NCBI GenBank assembly: GCA_012520945.1
Contig: JAAYNH010000082.1
Span: 1 to 64,000, forward strand
From: Treponema sp.
Lineage (GTDB): Bacteria; Spirochaetota; Spirochaetia; Treponematales; Treponemataceae
DNA length: 64,000 nt
Reading direction: 5' to 3'
Positions within the stretch are counted from its first letter, which is position 1; each line of letters begins with the position of its first letter. The translations under genes were made by a program, and so were the position numbers. This document shows positions 1 to 7,656 of the stretch, one piece after another. Under the pieces are notes generated by a model that ran no database searches, had not been told where the DNA came from, and saw nothing but the letters and a program-made list of their open reading frames with translations.

Positions 1-285
1 CTCTTTAATAACTTTATTAGTGGAAGGGTCAACAATTTTGACAACCACTTTTCCAATTTCTTCATTGACATTAAAAAGCAATTTTCTGCCTAAAATATCC
101 GAGATATCTTCTAGATGCTGTACATTAGCTTGAGTTCTTTTAAGTATTTCTTTAATACTATTCAGTTCAAGAACTTCAGTTGGTTTCGTATCCGCTTGAG
201 GACTGACAGGAGGTTGAGCTTTTATGCTGATACGACGGCCATCCATTGCCATTGCTTGCCCAATGTTATTAATTACCATACTCAT
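1..285 (-). CDS. flaG: FlaG family flagellar protein (3' end outside window)
   Basis: The 95 visible codons read MSMVINNIGQAMAMDGRR at the N-terminus and end in the FlaG-type segment RKLLFNVNEEIGKVVVKI followed by DPSTNKVIKE, typical of the small FlaG proteins that sit next to flagellin and fliD and influence filament length. The start is fixed by a strong Shine-Dalgarno (GGAGGA) just upstream of ATG at 285; a second ATG two codons later is possible. It lies downstream of flaB on the same strand, separated by a hairpin at 317-352, so it may be expressed by read-through. The C-terminus is cut by the window edge. Confidence 0.85.
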   Translation of the reverse strand, partial: MSMVINNIGQAMAMDGRRISIKAQPPVSPQADTKPTEVLELNSIKEILKRTQANVQHLEDISDILGRKLLFNVNEEIGKVVVKIVDPSTNKVIKE

Positions 286-316
286 AGGGCTCCTCCATGT
301 TATAAAATACACTAGT

Positions 317-352
317 AATTAACCAAAAAGGGGCGCACCTCTTTGGTTAATT
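317..352 (-). terminator. hairpin between flaB and flaG
   Basis: The sequence attaaccaaa...tttggttaat forms a near-perfect stem of about 15 bp around a short GC-rich loop, 60 bases after the flaB stop. On the minus strand there is no clean run of U after it, so it may act as a partial terminator, or an mRNA-stabilising 3' end that lets some transcription continue into flaG. Confidence 0.6.
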
Positions 353-413
353 GCTTCAGTCATAAAAAAGATGACATCCAGTTTTCTCTTATATGACAAG
401 TGTATTATTTTTA

Positions 414-1271
414 CTAGCTAAGCAATCTCAAAACGTTTTGACTTTGAGAATTTGCTTGTGCAAGCATTGCTGAACCTGATTGTGTGAGAATCTGGTTCTT
501 TGTGTACTCAACCATTTGGTGTGCCATATCAGTGTCGCGAATACGTGATTCACTAGCCTGAATGTTTTCCGCTGCAACAGCAATGCCTTTTGCTGCAATT
601 TCAAAACGGTTTTGGTATGCACCAAGGTCTGCTCGTTGTCTGTTAACAGCTTTAAGAGCTTGATCAACTGATGAAATAGCCATATTAGCAGTATCCGGTG
701 ATTCAATTGAAAGCCTACCGTCTTCAGAACCTTGAGCTCCTGCAATTCCAAGTGCATGTGCTGTCATTGTTCCAATGAAAATACGAACATTTTGATCAAC
801 ATTTGCACCAACATGAAGTTGCATTACACGTGCATAATCGTTGTCAGAAGCAAAGCTACCCGTAAGCATATTCATACCGTTAAACTGAGCTTGGCTTGCA
901 ATTCGGTCAACTTCTGCAACCAATTGAGAAACTTCAACTTGAATTTGCATACGATCTTCGTCTGTATAAATACCGTTTGAAGACTGAACCGCAAGTTCAC
1001 GTATACGTTGAAGAATATCAGTTGTTTCTTGCAAATATCCTTCAGTTGTTTGAATAAAAGAAATTCCGTTTTGGATATTTCTTTCTGCTTGATTCAAACC
1101 GCGAATTTGGCTTCTCATTTTTTCAGAAACTGCCAAACCGGAAGCATCATCTCCAGCCTTGTTAATGCGTTGACCTGAGCTGAGTTTTTCAATGTTATTT
1201 GCAACTTGACCGTTTGAAATGCCAAGATTGCGATTTGCATACATTGAACTAATGTTGTGATTGATAATCAT
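414..1271 (-). CDS. flaB: FlaB-type flagellin, periplasmic flagellar core filament
   Basis: This 285-residue protein is a short flagellin made only of the conserved D0/D1 helices. The N-terminal segment contains [20 protein letters not shown] and the C-terminus ends [14 protein letters not shown], both hallmarks of spirochete FlaB proteins that form the core of the periplasmic flagellum. It closely resembles the flagellin at 1636-2496, especially in the first 100 and last 90 residues; the centre (about 140-200) differs. The ATG follows a GGAGGG Shine-Dalgarno. A candidate sigma70 promoter lies at 1398-1426, and a small hairpin precedes the ribosome site. Treponemes usually carry several FlaB paralogues; which numbered one this is cannot be decided here. 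Confidence 0.95.
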   Translation of the reverse strand: MIINHNISSMYANRNLGISNGQVANNIEKLSSGQRINKAGDDASGLAVSEKMRSQIRGLNQAERNIQNGISFIQTTEGYLQETTDILQRIRELAVQSSNGIYTDEDRMQIQVEVSQLVAEVDRIASQAQFNGMNMLTGSFASDNDYARVMQLHVGANVDQNVRIFIGTMTAHALGIAGAQGSEDGRLSIESPDTANMAISSVDQALKAVNRQRADLGAYQNRFEIAAKGIAVAAENIQASESRIRDTDMAHQMVEYTKNQILTQSGSAMLAQANSQSQNVLRLLS

Positions 1272-1296
1272 AGTTTACCCTCCATGATTTATTCAA

Positions 1297-1313
1297 AAAG
1301 CATTCCATGCTTT
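1297..1313 (-). other. small leader hairpin before flaB ribosome site
   Basis: aaagcat-tcc-atgcttt is a perfect 7-bp stem with a 3-nt loop in the 5' leader of the downstream flaB. It occupies the same place, just 5' of the GGAGG site, as the longer hairpin at 2521-2542 ahead of the other flaB. Confidence 0.4.
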
Positions 1314-1397
1314 AGGCTTGTTGCGTGATAATCTTTAAACAATTACGCGCCAATTGTTCAAAAATTACACACAGCAAGGACCATTATCATAATTTAA

Positions 1398-1426
1398 TTA
1401 TACATCATAAAATGCTAATCGTCCAC
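1398..1426 (-). promoter_or_regulatory. candidate sigma70 promoter of flaB (414-1271)
   Basis: On the minus strand TGGACG (-35) and a perfect TATAAT (-10) are separated by 17 bp, about 125 bp upstream of the flaB start. A weak sigma28-like GACGATTA overlaps the -35 side but has no TAAA partner at the right distance. Transcription of this flaB may therefore be independent of the sigma28 promoter upstream of the other flaB. Confidence 0.45.
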
Positions 1427-1511
1427 ACTGTTCACGCAAAAATCATGAATTTTTTTATAATTATCAATGAAATTTAAATAAATGGTTATTAAAAAACCAA
1501 ACCTACTGAGA

Positions 1512-1627
1512 AATAGCTTGGGGATAGAAGTCGAAGGAGGGTAAGTCCGCTACCAAGCTAGGGGTAGATATCAAACTTTGAAGATCAATCACAAACTTCA
1601 ATGTTTGAATCTATCCCACAAGCTATT
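1512..1627. repeat. long inverted repeat enclosing inner hairpins between the flaB genes
   Basis: The arms 1512-1527 and 1611-1627 form a 16-bp stem with one bulged base and enclose 83 nt. Inside, 1571-1583 pairs with 1596-1608 (12 of 13 bp) and 1550-1554 pairs with 1563-1567, so the RNA from either strand would fold as a branched structure. The insert is visibly richer in G and C than its surroundings. It begins 8 nt after the stop of the upstream flaB, so on the minus strand it would lie in that mRNA's 3' UTR. There is no U-run, so it is not an ordinary terminator. It could be a structured 3' UTR or small RNA, or a MITE-like element with 16-bp terminal repeats; no target duplication is evident. 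The rest of 1272-1635 is AT-rich promoter and leader sequence. Confidence 0.7.
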
Positions 1628-1635
1628 ATAGTACA

Positions 1636-2496
1636 CTATCTGAGCAATGACAAAACGTTTTGGCTTTGTGAATTTGCCTGAGCAAGCATAGCTGTTCCAG
1701 CTTGCATAAGTACTTGGTCTCTAGTAAAGTCAACCATTTGTTTAGCCATATCTGTGTCACGAATACGACTTTCTGCTGCTTGTAAATTTTCAGCAGCTAC
1801 GTCAATACCTTTCACAGCGTGGTCAAGACGGTTTTGGTATGCACCAAGATCTGCTCGTTGTTTGTTGATTTTTTTCAATGCCTCATCAAGAGTACCGATT
1901 GAGCGGTTGGCATCAGCCGGTGCTGCAAGAGTCATAATGGATTCAGAACCGATTTCACGAAGACCAAGAGCGATTGATGTCATTGTACCAATGAATACGC
2001 TCATTCTTTGGTCCATGTTTGAACCGATGTGGAACCACATTGATGAAGTAACAACATTTTCGCCGGTTTGTCTAGCGAAACGACCTGTAAGCATGTTCAT
2101 GCCGTTAAATTGGGCTTGAGATGCAATGCGATCAACTTCTGCAACAAGTTGTGAAACTTCAACCTGAATTTGCATACGATCTTCGTCTGTGTAAATACCG
2201 TTGGAAGCTTGAACTGCAAGTTCACGAATGCGTTGAATAACGTCTGTTGTTTCTTGCAAATATCCTTCTGTTGCTTGAATAAAACTAATTGCGTTTGAAG
2301 CATTTTGAGATGCCATATTCAAACCGCGAATTTGGCTTCTCATTTTTTCGGAAACTGCTAAACCAGATGCGTCATCGCCTGCACGATTGATTCTCATACC
2401 TGATGAGAGTTTTTCCATATCTCTTTGTGAAGCGAGATTTGAAATCCCTAGATTTCGGTTGGAATACATTGCTGACATGTTGTGGTTGATTACCAT
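1636..2496 (-). CDS. flaB: FlaB-type flagellin, periplasmic flagellar core filament
   Basis: This 286-residue FlaB paralogue has the N-terminal segment [20 protein letters not shown] and the C-terminal [14 protein letters not shown]. Like its neighbour it lacks the surface D2/D3 domains, as expected for filaments confined to the periplasm. The ATG is preceded by GGAGG. A good sigma28 promoter lies at 2663-2690, giving a leader of about 160 nt that ends in a 9-bp hairpin at 2521-2542. The 3' side carries the folded element at 1512-1627. Sequence drift from the other flaB is concentrated in the central variable segment, about residues 140-200. Confidence 0.95.
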   Translation of the reverse strand: MVINHNMSAMYSNRNLGISNLASQRDMEKLSSGMRINRAGDDASGLAVSEKMRSQIRGLNMASQNASNAISFIQATEGYLQETTDVIQRIRELAVQASNGIYTDEDRMQIQVEVSQLVAEVDRIASQAQFNGMNMLTGRFARQTGENVVTSSMWFHIGSNMDQRMSVFIGTMTSIALGLREIGSESIMTLAAPADANRSIGTLDEALKKINKQRADLGAYQNRLDHAVKGIDVAAENLQAAESRIRDTDMAKQMVDFTRDQVLMQAGTAMLAQANSQSQNVLSLLR

Positions 2497-2520
2497 ATTT
2501 TTCCTCCATGGAACATTTTA

Positions 2521-2542
2521 CAAACAGCATCCGTGCTGTTTG
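2521..2542 (-). other. leader hairpin before flaB ribosome site
   Basis: caaacagca-tccg-tgctgtttg is a perfect 9-bp stem with a tetraloop in the flaB leader, about 15 nt upstream of the GGAGG site. No U-run follows, so it looks like a 5' UTR stability or translation element and not a terminator. Confidence 0.5.
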
Positions 2543-2662
2543 GTTTGTGTAAGAAAACACGATGTAATTTTACAAGGGCTACACACGTGTTATCTTACAC
2601 AATTAAGTTAGACTCGAAAGAGTTTCAACGAAAATCTTTACTTCGAGTTCTCCTCCTTTTAC

Positions 2663-2690
2663 TTGTCGGCAAGTCAGAAAAAAAACTTTA
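2663..2690 (-). promoter_or_regulatory. sigma28 (FliA-type) promoter of flaB (1636-2496)
   Basis: On the minus strand TAAAGTTT at 2690-2683 and GCCGACAA at 2670-2663 match the flagellar sigma28 consensus (TAAA, 15-16 nt, GCCGATAA) at 11 or 12 of 12 key positions. The promoter is about 165 bp upstream of the flaB start. Its -35 overlaps the -35 of a sigma70 promoter on the other strand. Confidence 0.75.
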
Positions 2691-2715
2691 CTTTTTTATT
2701 TATTTTTTTTATAAT
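2687..2715 (+). promoter_or_regulatory. sigma70 promoter of the methyltransferase gene
   Basis: TTTACT and a perfect TATAAT are separated by 17 bp. The -10 ends 11 nt before the ATG at 2727, so the transcript has almost no leader; no Shine-Dalgarno is visible. The -35 overlaps that of the divergent flaB sigma28 promoter. Confidence 0.6.
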
Positions 2716-2726
2716 TTTTGAGTAAT

Positions 2727-3410
2727 ATGTTTGAATGTGTGTTTTGTTTAAAAAAAGATATTAATTTTTTTAATATTACAAATCGTAATTATTATTTTTG
2801 TAATAATTGTGGTGGTATTTTTGTAGGGAAAGAAAGTTTTGTGTGTGAAAATACACAAAAAGACAGATATTTATTTCATAAAAATACTCTTAAAAATGCA
2901 GGTTATAAAAAATTTTTACAAAATTTTATCGATCCTGTTTTAGAAAAAGTAATACATAAGGTAGATATAAATCAATATTTTTCTATTTTTGATTTTGGTA
3001 GTGGTCCGGAACCGTGTTTAATTCAACTTTTATATGAATATATTGATAATGGTCAATTACCTAAAAATACACAACTTTTTTATTATGATAAATTTTTCAC
3101 ATCTAAAAAAATATTTGTGCCTTCTAATTTGTGTGTTTGTTTGGAAGTTGTAGAGCATTTTGAAAATATTGATGATAGTTTTAATGAACTTTCACAATGT
3201 GTTATTTCCGGTGGTTTTTTGGCAATTGGAAGTGCCTTTGTACCTGAAAAATCGTTTAGCATTGAAGAATTTTCTAAATGGTGGTATAAGAATGATATTA
3301 CTCACGTTAGCTTTTATACAATTAAAGCGATTATAGAAGTATCAAAAAGAGCAGGTTTCAGTTTTTATGCTCAATTAAATGATAAATGTATTTTGCTTCA
3401 AAAAATATAA
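2727..3410 (+). CDS. zinc-finger-like class I SAM methyltransferase
   Basis: About 227 residues. The N-terminus carries two CxxC pairs (CVFC and CNNC) that could bind zinc. A Rossmann-type methyltransferase segment follows, with the SAM loop FDFGSGPEP, then EVVEHFENIDDSFNELSQCV and a GGFLAIG strand, as in the Methyltransf_23/11 family. The substrate cannot be told. ATG at 2727 is preferred; an in-frame TTG at 2718 would add three residues but falls within 3 nt of the -10 box. The gene is very AT-rich and lies divergent to flaB; its last 36 bases overlap the convergent pyrophosphatase gene. Confidence 0.75.
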   Translation: MFECVFCLKKDINFFNITNRNYYFCNNCGGIFVGKESFVCENTQKDRYLFHKNTLKNAGYKKFLQNFIDPVLEKVIHKVDINQYFSIFDFGSGPEPCLIQLLYEYIDNGQLPKNTQLFYYDKFFTSKKIFVPSNLCVCLEVVEHFENIDDSFNELSQCVISGGFLAIGSAFVPEKSFSIEEFSKWWYKNDITHVSFYTIKAIIEVSKRAGFSFYAQLNDKCILLQKI

Positions 3411-4028
3411 CATCTTTTTACAAGCTTTTCCACGATGAGAAATATCATTTTTTTCTTTTTCAGATAACTCCGCTACAGTTTTGTTGTCGTCTTTCAAATA
3501 TACAATAGGGTCGTATCCAAAACCACCACTGCCATTTGCATTTTCTATGGATGTTACAAGATAACCTTCTAATGTTTCTTGTACAGTAATAAATTTATCT
3601 TTACCATAATAAAAGGTTAGGGCGCAAACAAAACGACAGGTTCTATTGTGTAAGTCTGAAATTTTTTTACCTTGACTGTTAAGTATTTCATTAACTTCAT
3701 CAATAAGTAATTTGTTTCTTTCTTCAGATGAAAGATTTTCGTTATAATTTGTAATTAAATTTTTCCCTGCGTATCGGGCAGAATAAATTCCGGGCTTTCC
3801 ATCGATTGCATCAACACAAATACCGGAATCATCTGCTAAAACAGGACCATTAATAATATTAAATAATTGTTCAGCTTTTAAAAGAGAATTAGCCATAAAG
3901 GTATTACCGTTTTCAATCGGATTAAAATTAATACCTACTTCTTTTGGAATAATTATTTCAAAATCACGAAAAACTTCTTGCATTTCATATTTTTTGTGTA
4001 AATTGCCACTAGCTAAATAAATTTTCAT
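3375..4028 (-). CDS. rdgB: RdgB/HAM1 family XTP/dITP pyrophosphatase
   Basis: The 217-residue protein begins MKIYLASGNLHKKYEMQEV, carries LADDSGICVDAIDGKPGIYS and NGSGGFGYDPI, and has a SHRGKA segment near the end: the HAM1/RdgB family, which hydrolyses ITP, dITP and XTP to keep deaminated purines out of nucleic acid. The family is usually about 200 residues; this protein has a short insert around residues 115-130. No Shine-Dalgarno is seen: a TTGAAA-17-TAAAAT promoter ends 6 nt before the ATG, suggesting a leaderless mRNA. The 3' end overlaps the methyltransferase gene tail to tail. Confidence 0.93.
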   Translation of the reverse strand: MKIYLASGNLHKKYEMQEVFRDFEIIIPKEVGINFNPIENGNTFMANSLLKAEQLFNIINGPVLADDSGICVDAIDGKPGIYSARYAGKNLITNYNENLSSEERNKLLIDEVNEILNSQGKKISDLHNRTCRFVCALTFYYGKDKFITVQETLEGYLVTSIENANGSGGFGYDPIVYLKDDNKTVAELSEKEKNDISHRGKACKKMLYFLKQNTFII

Positions 4029-4034
4029 ATTATT

Positions 4035-4063
4035 ATTTTAACAAAAAAATGTATTATTTTCAA
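4035..4063 (-). promoter_or_regulatory. promoter of rdgB, likely leaderless
   Basis: TTGAAA (4063-4058), a 17-bp spacer and TAAAAT (4040-4035) lie just before the ATG at 4028, leaving 6 nt between the -10 and the start codon. The -35 overlaps the stop of the upstream gene. Confidence 0.6.
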
Positions 4064-4911
4064 TTTTGTTTTTCCAGATAATTTCGAATTTTTCGTAATT
4101 TAGTTTTTACTTGATATTCTGATAAATTTAATATTTGTGCAATTATACGATTACTTGTATATATTTTTATTTTATCTGAAAGAGTTTTTTTCCATAATTC
4201 ATCTTGGAATTTTTGAGAATATTTAGTTTGTATAAATTTTAAATTATTTTTTTCTAGATAATCAAGAGAATATTCGTGTCGAATTTTATAATAATATGCT
4301 TTACAGATTTTTGTTTTATATTTTTCAAGCTTTTTTATTTTACTGACAAGTGATTCATCTGCTTGTAATTTATATTGCCACAAAACATCCGGATTTATAT
4401 TTATTTTTTTTGCAAGTCTTTCAATTGATTTATCAGTTAAATAATAACTTATTTTTAATGCCAAAATTAATAAACAGTTTTTGTCTAATTTTTTATTGTC
4501 GATATATATGTCAGGAAGTTCTTCATTTTCATTTTCTAAATATGAACACTGAGGTTCATAAACATAATTTTGTAAACATATATATTCATTTTTCATATAT
4601 GATTCATCGAATTCATTATTAATTTTTTTTAAGCATTGATTTCTTTCCCATGATTTAATTTGAAATGCTATTGTATTATATACAAATGTTAAAATTGAAG
4701 ATTTTTCGGAATCATATCTCGAAAAAATATTTGATAAACTTTCATATGAATATATATAAAAATTATTGAATGTCTTTTTATTAAAATTTTTATTTTTAAA
4801 ATAACTTGTGTTAAAGTAAAGAATTTCAACTAATTTTTTTACAGCTTCTTTTTCCTCGATTTTGCTTTTGGAATAGTTTTCATAAACCTTTTTAATTTCC
4901 TCAAATTGCAT
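4060..4911 (-). CDS. sigma-factor-like DNA-binding protein of unknown role
   Basis: The 283-residue protein is not confidently assignable. Residues about 60-100 (ESLSNIFSRYDSEKSSILTF, then VYNTIAFQIKSWERN) look like the helices of sigma70 region 2. The C-terminus (SNRIIAQILNLSEYQVKTKL, then RKIRNYLE) looks like a region 4 helix-turn-helix. It is lysine- and asparagine-rich. The start has an AGGAG site 9 nt upstream and sits inside an inverted repeat (4903-4955). A consensus sigma54 promoter (4948-4964) precedes it, so it is probably made on demand by an NtrC-type activator such as the one at 13046. It could be a divergent ECF-like sigma factor or simply an HTH regulator. Confidence 0.55.
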   Translation of the reverse strand: MQFEEIKKVYENYSKSKIEEKEAVKKLVEILYFNTSYFKNKNFNKKTFNNFYIYSYESLSNIFSRYDSEKSSILTFVYNTIAFQIKSWERNQCLKKINNEFDESYMKNEYICLQNYVYEPQCSYLENENEELPDIYIDNKKLDKNCLLILALKISYYLTDKSIERLAKKININPDVLWQYKLQADESLVSKIKKLEKYKTKICKAYYYKIRHEYSLDYLEKNNLKFIQTKYSQKFQDELWKKTLSDKIKIYTSNRIIAQILNLSEYQVKTKLRKIRNYLEKQN

Positions 4912-4955
4912 AATATTTATCTCCTAATAAATTGATAAAAGATATTATGCAATTT
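4903..4955. repeat. perfect 14-bp inverted repeat across start codon and -12 element
   Basis: The sequence aaattgcataatat at 4903-4916 recurs as its exact reverse complement at 4942-4955, with 25 bp between. The left arm contains the ATG at 4911 of the sigma-like gene; the right arm contains the TTGCA of the sigma54 promoter; the AGGAG ribosome site is in the loop. If transcription starts 12 nt after the -12 element (about 4937) the upstream arm is not in the RNA, so the repeat more likely acts in DNA, for example as a repressor site. Confidence 0.7.
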
Positions 4956-4964
4956 GTGTGCCAA
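4948..4964 (-). promoter_or_regulatory. sigma54 (-24/-12) promoter
   Basis: On the minus strand TTGGCAC-ACAAA-TTGCA matches the RpoN consensus (TGGCAC, 5 nt, TTGCW) exactly, with GG and GC 10 bp apart. The predicted start, about 4937, gives a 26-nt leader with an AGGAG site correctly spaced from ATG at 4911. No enhancer site for an NtrC-type activator could be picked out in the AT-rich upstream DNA (4965-5100). Confidence 0.75.
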
Positions 4965-5103
4965 TTTTTAATTATAATTTTTTTCTTATTATTTATTTGT
5001 ATTATAACGAAATAAAAAAAATGAATTTTAAATTTAAGAAAAATCTTGGAAAATCTTGAAAAACTTAAAAAATCTCTAGTAAAAAAATTTTAAAAAAAGA
5101 CTA

Positions 5104-5139
5104 AAATAAAAAAAATCTTGGAAAAAATTCCAAGATTTT
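5104..5139 (-). terminator. intrinsic terminator after nrnA
   Basis: aaaatcttggaa-aaaa-ttccaagatttt is a perfect 12-bp stem with a 4-nt loop followed on the minus strand by a U-run, 25 bp after the nrnA stop. Shorter copies of aatcttggaaa occur just beyond it at about 5040-5060. The flanking A- and T-runs allow it to work in both directions. Confidence 0.85.
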
Positions 5140-5163
5140 AAAAGATTTACTGTTAAAATTATT

Positions 5164-6147
5164 TTAATTTTTAAAAAATTTTTCAAATTCTTTAAGAAGT
5201 TTTGGAAGAAGGTCTGTAATTGTACCTTCAATACTTAATCCGGCAGCATTTTTATGTCCGCCACCACCAAATTTAGCTGCAATTTTGCTAACATCAATTG
5301 AATCTTGAGAACGAAAACCTACGGTACATGAAGATGGTGTGTCTTGTCGCAAAAAAAGAGCTACTTCAACTTTTCCGATTGAAAGTAGCAATGAATATAA
5401 ACTGTCAGTATCACGACCATTTTTTCCGAATTTTAGCGTATCTTCTAAGGATTCTTGAGTGTAAACCAATTTTCCTCCAAAACATAATTCGGCTTTTTCA
5501 AGCATAATTGCTAAAAGTTTTCGTGTTGAAAAAGGTTTTCCATTTGTAATTTGTGTGAAAATATATTTTGGATTTACTCCCGCTTCAACTAAGCGTGAAA
5601 TTGCTAAAAAGAAATCGGAACTATTTTCATCTAAAAATCTGAAAAAGCCGGTGTCGGTACACATACCTAAAAACAAAATTTCAGCGGTTTTTTTGTCCGG
5701 TTTACCTACAAAATGTTCATAAAGTAACTGAACAAGATATGCAGATGCAGGTGCAGACGGAATTACAATACTTTTGCTTTTTGGAACGTTTGATGTTTTA
5801 TGATGGTCAATTATAAAATTATCATAATTAATCACTTGTTCTGCAATATCACCTAAGCGATGCATTTCCGAGCAATCTAAAATAATTACACCTATTTTTT
5901 CTTGTTGTATGAATTCCGGCTTTATTATTTGTGAAAAATATTTTGCAAATTTTTTAATTTCTGTTCGTTTAAAAGGACCGCTTGATAATAATTGATATGG
6001 AAGATTTAATTTTTTTAATATGGCAGCCATGCCCATACAACTTGTTAAACAATCACCATCTGGTTCTTTGTGGCCAACAATTAAAAAATGGGTATGGTTT
6101 TTGAGGAAATTTTCAAAATTATGGTACTGCTTTTCAGAAATAAGCAT
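5164..6147 (-). CDS. nrnA: DHH-DHHA1 phosphoesterase, NrnA-like nanoRNase/pAp phosphatase
   Basis: The 327-residue protein has the DHH-family motif series: GHKEPDGDCLTS near residue 25, DCSEMHR, the DHH motif in IDHHKTS, and the DHHA1 signature FGGGGHKNAAG near the C-terminus. This is the bacterial NrnA type that degrades 2-5 nt RNA and removes the 3' phosphate from pAp in the cytosol, using Mn ions held by the Asp and His residues. It is last in a probable operon after argF and a periplasmic protein (26-bp gap with an AAGGA site), followed by a strong terminator. Confidence 0.9.
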   Translation of the reverse strand: MLISEKQYHNFENFLKNHTHFLIVGHKEPDGDCLTSCMGMAAILKKLNLPYQLLSSGPFKRTEIKKFAKYFSQIIKPEFIQQEKIGVIILDCSEMHRLGDIAEQVINYDNFIIDHHKTSNVPKSKSIVIPSAPASAYLVQLLYEHFVGKPDKKTAEILFLGMCTDTGFFRFLDENSSDFFLAISRLVEAGVNPKYIFTQITNGKPFSTRKLLAIMLEKAELCFGGKLVYTQESLEDTLKFGKNGRDTDSLYSLLLSIGKVEVALFLRQDTPSSCTVGFRSQDSIDVSKIAAKFGGGGHKNAAGLSIEGTITDLLPKLLKEFEKFFKN

Positions 6148-6173
6148 ACATTTAATTTTCCTTTTAAATATTT

Positions 6174-6599
6174 TTAGTATGCTATTTCTAATGTTTCAGT
6201 GTTTAATTTGTTTGACAAATCCATATCGGGAACTATTACCGACCATGCAGGGTCATCACGTTTTAATGGCATATTTAACAAAACTTTGTGAAATTCATTA
6301 TTTTTATAAATAACAGTCATATATGGTGAAATCAATTTTGGTAATGTGCGTAAAATACCTTTTTTAGGTTCTCCGTCAACAGAATGAAACCAGGATTTAG
6401 GTAGTAAAACTTGACCAATTTTGTTATTGTTTTTTTGATACATAACCACATATGCTTGTTTTTGATCATATGCACGAAAAACTTGAACGTTTACATAAGT
6501 TAAATCACTTTTATATTCTTCTTTAACAATACTGTCTTGTGCAAATGCAGAAAAACAAATTGTTAACAATAAAATAGTGATGATAATTGATTTTTTCAT
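6174..6599 (-). CDS. conserved hypothetical exported protein
   Basis: The 141-residue protein has a clear signal peptide (KK, a hydrophobic stretch IIITILLLTICFSAFA, then AQ at the cleavage site) and a mature part of mixed strands rich in Tyr, Val and Asn with no domain I recognise. It has no cysteine near the cleavage site, so it is periplasmic and not a lipoprotein. A GGAG site precedes the ATG. It sits 9 bp after argF and 26 bp before nrnA on the same strand, probably one transcript, but nothing in the sequence ties it to either pathway. Confidence 0.75.
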   Translation of the reverse strand: MKKSIIITILLLTICFSAFAQDSIVKEEYKSDLTYVNVQVFRAYDQKQAYVVMYQKNNNKIGQVLLPKSWFHSVDGEPKKGILRTLPKLISPYMTVIYKNNEFHKVLLNMPLKRDDPAWSVIVPDMDLSNKLNTETLEIAY

Positions 6600-6608
6600 T
6601 TAAAACTC

Positions 6609-7571
6609 CTATTTAATCAATGCTAACATTATAGCTTTGATTGTGTGTTTTCTGTTTTCTGCTTGGTCCCATACTCTGCTTTGAGGTCCTTCAATTACAT
6701 CATATGTAACTTCTTCTCCCTTAATTGCCGGCAAGCAGTGCATGAAAATGCATTTTTCATTTTCAGTCATTTTCATAAGCTTGTCATTTACTTGGTAAGA
6801 ACTAAGCATTTTTATGCGAGTTTCTTTGATATTTTCTTCACCCATAGAAGCCCATACATCAGTATAAATCGAATTTGAGTCTTTTACAAGTGAAATTTCT
6901 TCAGAAATATGAATTTTTGCACCGGATTTTTCTGCAAAAGGTTTGCAAATATGAACAATTTCTTCAGATGGAAAAAGTTCTTTTGGAGTAATAATATTAA
7001 AATCGATTCCAAGTTTAGAACAAATAATCATTAAAGAACGTGCTACATTATTTCTACCATCTCCAACGAAACTTAATTTAAGACCATTAAGCGTGCCGAA
7101 ATTCTCTTTAAGTGTCATTATATCACCAAGTACTTGTGTCGGATGATATTCATCAGTTAAACCGTTAATAACGGGAACTCCGGAAAATTTTGCAAGTTTT
7201 TCACATGTTTTTTGAGAAAAACCGCGAAATTCAATGGCATTGAACATTCTTCCCATAACACGGGCAGAATCTTCTGTGCTTTCTTTACTTTCAAGATGTA
7301 TATCCGAGCTACTTAAAAAAACTGGATGTCCGCCTTCTTCTCCAAAAGCTGTTTCAAAAGAACAACGTGTTCTCATGGAACGTTTTTCAAAAATTAAAGC
7401 AATAGTTTTACCTAAAAAGCGTTGATGAATTTCACCGTTTTTTGCTTGGGCTTTAACTAAAAATGAATAATCAAGCATTTGTAAAATTTCTTCCGGTGTC
7501 CAACTTATCCAACTAAGAAGAGAACGACCTTTAAAAGGGGATTCAAATTTTTCAAATTCGTGGGTAACCAT
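6609..7571 (-). CDS. argF: ornithine carbamoyltransferase
   Basis: The 320-residue protein has the carbamoyl-phosphate loop SMRTR (residues 65-69; more often STRTR), HPTQ, the ornithine-binding DVWASMGEE and the catalytic MHCLPA. The region around SKESTEDSARVMGRMF resembles catabolic (ArcB-like) as well as biosynthetic enzymes, so the direction in vivo (arginine synthesis or the deiminase pathway) is open; no other arginine gene is present here. ATG at 7571 has a GGAGGA site. It is the first gene of a probable operon with the exported protein and nrnA and starts 31 bp after the terminator of tRNA-Met. Confidence 0.95.
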   Translation of the reverse strand: MVTHEFEKFESPFKGRSLLSWISWTPEEILQMLDYSFLVKAQAKNGEIHQRFLGKTIALIFEKRSMRTRCSFETAFGEEGGHPVFLSSSDIHLESKESTEDSARVMGRMFNAIEFRGFSQKTCEKLAKFSGVPVINGLTDEYHPTQVLGDIMTLKENFGTLNGLKLSFVGDGRNNVARSLMIICSKLGIDFNIITPKELFPSEEIVHICKPFAEKSGAKIHISEEISLVKDSNSIYTDVWASMGEENIKETRIKMLSSYQVNDKLMKMTENEKCIFMHCLPAIKGEEVTYDVIEGPQSRVWDQAENRKHTIKAIMLALIK

Positions 7572-7602
7572 GAAAAATCCTCCAAAAATAAAACAATTCG
7601 AT

Positions 7603-7650
7603 AAAAAAAAGGATTTGAATAACTCAATTAAGAAAGTTAATCAAATCCTT
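7603..7650 (-). terminator. intrinsic terminator after tRNA-Met
   Basis: aaggatttga and tcaaatcctt form a 10-bp outer stem extended by five more pairs after one mismatch, followed on the minus strand by eight U residues. It ends the tRNA transcript just ahead of argF. Confidence 0.9.
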
Positions 7651-7656
7651 CAAAAT

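Noticed and set aside
1512-1627. Reading the flaB intergenic element as an IS element or a simple terminator
   Set aside because: There is no coding sequence inside, no direct target repeat at the ends, and no U-run after the stem on either strand.
5040-5100. Repeats of aatcttggaaa near the nrnA terminator as a possible tandem repeat
   Set aside because: Copies are short, imperfect and few; they look like drift of terminator-like sequence in AT-rich DNA.
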